A program made the position numbers and the translations under genes. The notes under the pieces were generated by a model, which searched no databases, was not told the origin of the DNA, and was given only the letters and a program-made list of their open reading frames with translations. A stretch of DNA of 64,000 nt. It comes from Dipteronia dyeriana (Eukaryota > Streptophyta > Magnoliopsida > Sapindales > Sapindaceae). Where the stretch lies: contig CM065299.1 in assembly GCA_032871835.1 (NCBI GenBank), positions 7,783,001-7,847,000 on the forward strand. The letters are read 5' to 3'. Shown here piece by piece: positions 58,481 to 64,000 of the stretch; the first letter of the stretch is position 1; the number at the start of each line of letters is the position of its first letter.

Positions 58481-60359
58481 CCTTCGGTTTTTTAAAAAAA
58501 AAACCTATTTTTATTAATTAATATTCATTTTTTATTCATTTTAATTAAATGTTTTTAATTAATCTTCATTTATTTTTTATGAAAAATATAATGGTGATTA
58601 CCTTTTTCCCTTTTCCTTTTATTTTTTTATTTGGTTAATTTTAATCGAAAATTTCATAATGGTGGAAAATTCAGATCAACACCCTCAAGCCACAACCTGG
58701 TAGGCTGTAACGGGATAGGTACCTCATACCATTACTTAGATAAGGAGTAAGGTGAATTAGGTAGGAGAAAAATCACCCATTATATCAGGGCTTTGAGCAT
58801 AAGGAGGAGATACGGTGCTTGAGGTTCTCTTGTTGGTGTGAGGAGCTGGTCCTGGTCGCTAGTCCCTGGTCCCGGTAACCTGGTCCTGGTACCCTGTTCT
58901 TGGTTTGGTAACCAGGTCCTGGTACCCGATCTCTTCTCTAGGTTTCCCATGTAGTTTCCCGATCTAAATAGCATGCAAGAAGGAAGGATATAAGAGCTAG
59001 GACCAGTGGGGTCAGTGCCTTGCTCACAAATATACATTATAAAGGAGATATATGGGATAATGACAAATCTTTTAGTAGAGGTGGACTGACATAGGGGAAA
59101 AAGTATCACAAATGATCATATGTTGAAAAACCACTAGGTAGTATCTAGAGGAAGGAGATATATATATCATAAGAAGTGGTATGGGGAGCTTAAAAATAGC
59201 AAAGTAATACAACATAGGTGTTCCAGAGAGCTTATAATAGTAGTCGATTGCTAACTGGTAGTACTTTCTTTGTAGAACAGTTGAATCTCGGATCAGTTTC
59301 ATGCTCTCATTCGGGCGTGCCTTTCTTGAAGAGAGCTTTGTCATATTTATAGGTCCTAATTCTTGTTGCCCACTCCATTAATTTAGTTAATCAATTCATA
59401 AACATAGGAACATTGATCTGGCATTGATGGAGTTGATTATTTTCTCATTGGCGTTGTGAATGTCCATTAAAAAGTTGAGTGATTTCTCATTAATGATTTT
59501 ATGAATGACTATTAAAGAGTTAACTGATTTCTCATTAATGGCGTTGTGAATGACCATTAAAGAGTGGACTAATCTTCATTAATAAGGTTGATTATCTCCA
59601 TTAATAGGGTTGACTATCTCATTTAAAAAGGTCAACTCTATTTTTTTACTCTGTTGGAGATGAAACCAGTTGTATTACTCCTTTGGATGTGGTGTCGTTC
59701 TTGGGTCCGGGGTGTGCCGATTCTGTCTTGAAGGGGCGGTTCCCTTCTTATTAGAGCTTTCTCGTTATCGCTCGCCATGTTGGATGGATGATGTATGCTT
59801 ATTGGATCAGTCTAGGATAGGTATCGCGGTACTTGGATACCACGTAGCTGGTACCACGGTACCAATACTCTTTGTTACCAGGGAATAGGCCTACTATGAC
59901 ATCGACCCTTTCTGGATCATGGTTTCTGCGTTTCTTGTTACCAGGGAAGTAGGATGGTCCTGATCCAAGTACTATCAGGATTTTCAGCCCAGTAAAAAAT
60001 TCTTCTTTGGACCCCTGACCAAAAAGGCTATTAGTAGTTATTATTATTTTATTTAAGTTATTGTTTAATTTTATAAGGTATTTGTGTACTTTCAAGTACA
60101 ATAACCTTTGACTGTAAGAGTTGACTAACTGAAATTTGGTTAGAGGATGAAAATATTACAATTTTAAAAAGCATGAGACCAGTGTGGTCACTTTTGTAAA
60201 AGTCATAAACAATTTGAAATTATTAAAAAAGTTTTGGACTAATTTGGTAATCACCCGTTATTTATTAATGTAATGTGAAGGTAAAAACGTAATTTTATTA
60301 GTTTAATTAGAGGTCAAGGGAAAAATCATCTTTATGTTATTGTTATTGGTGAAATATGG
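58481..60359. other. Intergenic DNA, possibly containing old LTR sequence
   Basis: 58481-58680 is AT-rich. 58780-58980 has CCTGGT(A/C)CC repeats (TGGTCCTGGTACC, TAACCTGGTCC). 59440-59630 is a loose repeat of AATGACCATTAAAGAGTT. 59640-59960 has TACCACGGTACC-like patches. No credible gene; parts may belong to the LTR of the gypsy element that follows. Confidence 0.4.
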
Positions 60360-61149
60360 ACGATATGACATGACAACGAAAAGATAAGAGTCAGGGGTGC
60401 CACGTCACAAGAAGTCAACCTGATCGAGTCAACCCAAGTTGATCAAAGAACATGCGTCGAACCCCCCGACCAAGATAACGTATACGGTCTGGCAGGAAGA
60501 CCCGATCAAGGCTACCAAGATGATCGGGGTTGAGGCCGTGATCGAGTGAAGCCATTGATCGGAGGGGAAAAGAATTCGGCTGGGTGTTCCGATAAATCCA
60601 GGATTCCTTACGGAAGGTCATTGATGATGCCGCTAGACAGGAAATCAGCATAACGGCCACTGCCAATTTGAGATCACCATATCAACTCTCTACACAGGTG
60701 GTAGCCCAGGATCCTAAGATACGTTATGAAATAATGGTAAAAACTCCAGGAGCACCCCAGAAATCTAGGAGAGATAGGGTGAAGCGTCGTGAAAAAAAAG
60801 GGGACGTTCTCACAGAAGAAGCGACTGCTAAGAAGACCGAGGAGCTGGGGAGCATAGGGAGTCTAGTTCACGAGAAGACGTAAAGAGGTATGATGGAACA
60901 TAAACTCACCTTGAGCAGATAGATAAGTACGGTAGCCGAAGTAAAGGGTCCCGCTCGAATTCAAGTGACAATGAAACTGCCTCCAAAAGGCGTAGAGAGC
61001 CAATCCCCTCGGTTAGACGTGATCCCCTAGGTGCCTAGATCGGCGGGCGAATCCCTAGGGACCAAAACTATCCGTCAGAAGTTTGATGAGCATGGAGAGC
61101 CGAAAAGGGAGCAAGAGGTCCTCCTCAGAAGAATAAAGGCCATTGAGCG

Positions 61150-61930
61150 AAGGTGAAAATTAGGCAACCCACTGATTGGAATTTTCAAAGTTCGTTTGCT
61201 AATTCTATAATGCAGGCCTATTTTTTGAAAAAAATCAGGATACCGAATGTGGAACAATTCAAGGAAAATAATGACCCGCAAAAGCATGTAAGAAGGTACA
61301 AGAGCACAATGGCGCAATATGATTATGATGATGCCCTTATGTGCAAATGTTCCCACAGACCTTGGGAGATCAAGAATCCAGGTGGTTTAGAGGACTGTCA
61401 GCAGGTTCCATCAAAAAATTTGAGGAATTGATACAAGCTTTCTCTAGATAATTTATGGGAAATATCTACCAAATGAAGTGCATATCAACCTTGTCGACCT
61501 TAAAGCAAATGAAGTATGAGAAACTGAAGGATTACCTAACTAGATTCTCACAAGAAGTGTCGAAAATACAGGATCCCAATGATGATATTGTAGTGTCAGC
61601 ATTTATTAACAGTTTACAGCACAACCATGTAACCTTAAGTCTGAGGTAAAGGAGTCGACAACATACGCGAGCATGGTAGACTATGTGGGAGGATATGCCA
61701 TGGTAGAGGAGGAGCAGATAGCCTGTGGTGGAGAACTTATACATGGGGGTCGGCCCGAGAGCAGCCAAAAATATAGGGATGGAAACTCGAAGAGTAGTAT
61801 CAAATGGGACCAGAAAGGCAACGAGGGAAAGGGTAAGGATGGAAGTAAAGACGACGACAAAGGTGGCAAACACTTTAAGTGGCAAGCACTTCAAGTGGCA
61901 GTACACCAATTATCTATTGGCTAGAAGGCA
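61150..61930 (+). pseudogene. Gypsy gag remnant
   Basis: RIPNVEQFKENNDPQKHVRR, then SFANSIMQAYF upstream and YEKLKDYLTRFSQEVSKIQD downstream, fit the retrotransposon gag capsid pattern of plant gypsy elements (P.++.fdG..DP..Hl..f and L..yl.RF..E...i). Frame changes at about 61380-61440 and stops after 61649 split it. A basic, Gly/Lys-rich tail (61673-61924) is in the position of the nucleocapsid, but no CCHC knuckle is seen. Confidence 0.65.
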
Positions 61931-62389
61931 AGAGAGATCTTAAATATGTTAGAGGATAAGAATTTATACAAGAAATCCCTAAGACAGTCAAGCTTTGCTA
62001 GGAAAGACATCACCAAATATAGTAGGTTTCACCAAGAGAATGACCATGAAACCTCAAAATGCTATCAACTGAGGGACTATATCGAAAAAATGATCAGATA
62101 AGGACACCTCAAATATATGATACTTATAAGTGGGGATGACCAGTACAAGGGCACCCCGATGGAGGAGCGTAACAGAAACCAAAGGAGCCCTAGAAGAAAT
62201 TCGGATAACAGGGCAATTAACACCATCTTTGGCAGACTGCACACTGATGCTAACAGTCGCGAAAGAATGATCGAGGTCAGAGCAGCCATAAATGGGTAGA
62301 GGAATCTGGAAGTAAATTTGTTGGGCCCCGACCAGAAAAGGTTAAAACAAGGATGTGACCATATAGTCTTTATTGAGGCAGGCACACAT

Positions 62390-62790
62390 GGATAGGAGTT
62401 GAAGTCGAATGATGCGATTGTCATGTCAGTTCGAGTGAGACACAAAGAGGTAAGAAGAGTGTTGATTGATAATGGGAGATCAACGGATACTATGAGTGTG
62501 GAAGTGTTCGATCAACTTGGATTACAAAGAAAAGACCTTCAGCCTCTCAATGTCCCATTGACAGGCTTTGGTGAAGCAGAAGTAAGATCGCTGGGAACAG
62601 TGAAGTTACCTATACAGATTGGTAGCTTTCCCTACACTAAAATGGTATTGTTGGATTTTATGGTCGTGAATGTGTAAAATTGGCCATACAACGCCTTGCT
62701 GGGCAGACCTTTCCTAAACAAATCAAAAGTTGTGACAACCATCTACACCTTAACAGTAAAGTGCCTAACAAAGGAAAGGGTAAGTGTCAT
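62390..62790 (+). pseudogene. Gypsy aspartic protease remnant
   Basis: The frame 62399-62677 reads NDAIVMSVRVRHKEVRRVLI, DNGRSTD, VFDQLGLQRKDLQPLN, LTGFGEAEVRSLGTVKLPI, then after a TAA NWPYNALLGRPFLNKSKVV. It matches the retroviral-type protease of Tat-like elements. The active-site D-T/S-G is DNG here; the replaced second residue and the stop suggest loss of activity. Confidence 0.75.
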
Positions 62791-63169
62791 GAAAAGTTCA
62801 TAAGACTGGGCAAGAAAGACCAATTTAGCTGTATACAGGGAAAAAGTATAACCGAGTGTGATGCAGATAGATATCCGAAGAAATGATAAAGGATCAAGGA
62901 TGAATGAAGAAGAAGACTCGGCAGAAAAACCTACCCGGTTTGACCTGGACCTAAGGAAGACATATCTGAAAGATAAGAAGGCCTAGGAAGATGAGCAAAC
63001 CGAGAATGTCATGATTGACGAGGGTAATCCCGATCATACCATAAAACTGGGGGCCCGATTGAAAGAGGAAGCTTGGGATATGATGATTAGCCTACTGAAA
63101 GAGTATAAAGACGTGTTTGCTTGGAAACACAACGACATGATATGGATCGGCCCGCAGATAATTTCATAG

Positions 63170-64000
63170 AATTTAACATTTGATCCCAATCGAAAACCAG
63201 TCATCCAGAAAAGAAGGTGGTTTAACCCGAAAATGAGTAAGACCATTAAAAAAAAGTTGAGAAGTTATTGGCAACAAGGTTCATAAGGGAAGTAAAGTAC
63301 TCTGAATGGGTTGCTAACGTGGTGCTAGTAAAAAAGAAGAACAACCAGTGGAGGATGTGTGTGGATTTCACTAACCTCAATAAAGCATGTCCAAAGGATG
63401 ACTTCCATTTGCCTCGAATCGACCAGTTGGTGGAGGCAACAACCGGTCATGAATTATTAAATTTCATGGATGCGAACTCGGGTTACAACCAGATCTAAAT
63501 GTTCAAACCCGATGAAGATAAAACATCATTCACATCTGATCAGGGGTTATACTGTTACAAAGTTATGCCTTTTGGTCTTAAGAATGCCGGGGGCAACCTA
63601 CCAAAGACTGGTAAATAAGATGTCCATCCGATAAATCGGTAGAAATATAGAAGTGTATGTAGATGACATGCTAACAAAAAAAACACATCGTTTGAAAAAC
63701 ATGCATAAGATCTCAGGGAAACGTTCGGTGTGTTAAGAAGGTTTGGAATAAAGCTCAATCCAAAGAAGTGTGTTTTCGGGGTACCTTCGGAAAGATTCCT
63801 TGGATTCCAGATTCATCAGAGAGGAACCAAAGTAAACCTGAAAAAAATAAAGGCATTGGAAAAAATGCGGTCCTCAAAGACATTGAAGGAAATTCAAAGG
63901 TTAATAGGCTTCTTAGCGTCTATGAACCGATTCATAAGCAAATTTACAGACAAGTGTTTGCCCTTTTTTTAGGGCAATCAAAAAGGGCAATTGGGTAGAA
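63170..64000 (+). pseudogene. Gypsy reverse transcriptase remnant, truncated by the window edge
   Basis: FIREVKYSEWVANVVLVKKK, CVDFTNLNKACPKDDFHLPR, LLNFMDANSGYNQI, YCYKVMPFGLKNAG, then EVYVDDML in another frame and KLNPKKCVFGVPSERFLGFQ. The last visible motif, MNRFISKFTDKCLPFF, opens the RT connection region. The catalytic Asp residues in FMDA and YVDD are kept. Stops occur at 63496-63498 and near 63616, an extra base near 63588-63592 shifts the frame, and a second shift follows YVDD, so no protein can be made. Confidence 0.85.

Larger units (their letters stand above)
60360..64000 (+). mobile_element. Degenerate Ty3/gypsy element (Tat-like), running off the right edge
   Basis: Leader or LTR-like DNA at 60360-60700 (CGATCAAGGC, ATAACGGCCACTG) is followed by gag (about 61150-61930), protease (62390-62790) and reverse transcriptase (63170 onward) in the order of Ty3/gypsy elements. 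The RT wording (NLNKACPKDDFHLPRIDQLV) is that of the Tat/Retand type in my recollection. The 3' half and 3' LTR are outside the window, and I could not define the 5' LTR borders. Confidence 0.75.

Overview
The window is nuclear DNA of a flowering plant, most likely a eudicot. Introns are GT-AG, the intergenic DNA is AT-rich with many (TA)n tracts, and the recognisable families are plant ones: P-class PPR proteins, an ACD6-like ankyrin/PGG membrane protein, an IDA-like signalling peptide, hAT and Mutator elements, RNase H-bearing plant LINEs and Ty3/gypsy elements. I cannot name the species. I found no rRNA or tRNA gene and no CRISPR array.

Layout. 1-91 may be the last exon of a gene running in from the left. 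1605-1838 encodes a small secreted IDA/PIP-type peptide precursor. 3087-6452 is a three-deep nest of terminal-inverted-repeat elements ending in an hAT element with an 8-bp target duplication. 6958-8949 and 13003-15023 are two tandem PPR genes, each with one intron and a telo-box in the leader, each followed by the same decayed LINE 3' fragment; the duplicated block is about 6.1 kb. 17400-19885 is a second nest: a Mutator-like MITE holding a long fold-back MITE and a small relative of the big MULE further right. 20.6-21.0 kb is a GC-rich element. 22.6-25.3 kb holds a degraded minus-strand Ty3/gypsy fragment next to a coiled-coil reading frame. 25.6-32.65 kb is an hAT element containing an alternating long/short tandem array with a 2713-bp period and two near-identical LINE tails. 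A fold-back-like element, an hAT-like element and a solo LTR with perfect 5-bp duplication follow. 39.3-41.3 kb is a LINE tail interrupted by an hAT MITE with a perfect 8-bp duplication; another such MITE lies at 43271-44006.

45276-47821 is the one large host gene on the right, an ankyrin-repeat membrane protein, possibly with a frame problem at its first splice junction. 48133-57467 is a 9.3-kb Mutator-like element of the Kaonashi (KI-MULE) type. On + it carries a DUF1985 plus ULP1-like cysteine protease gene, and on - a MURA-type transposase with SWIM and CCHC zinc fingers, arranged tail to tail. Both genes have in-frame stops. Both ends carry arrays of a ~20-21-bp GATCGAGC/T-tract repeat. 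From about 60.4 kb to the right edge a plus-strand Ty3/gypsy element (gag, protease, reverse transcriptase) is decayed by stops and frameshifts.

Only the peptide gene, the two PPR genes and the ankyrin gene look like functional host genes. The rest is mobile DNA, and its main interest is architecture: nested insertions with readable target duplications, a recent higher-order tandem array, and the repeat-capped KI-MULE together with its small derivative.
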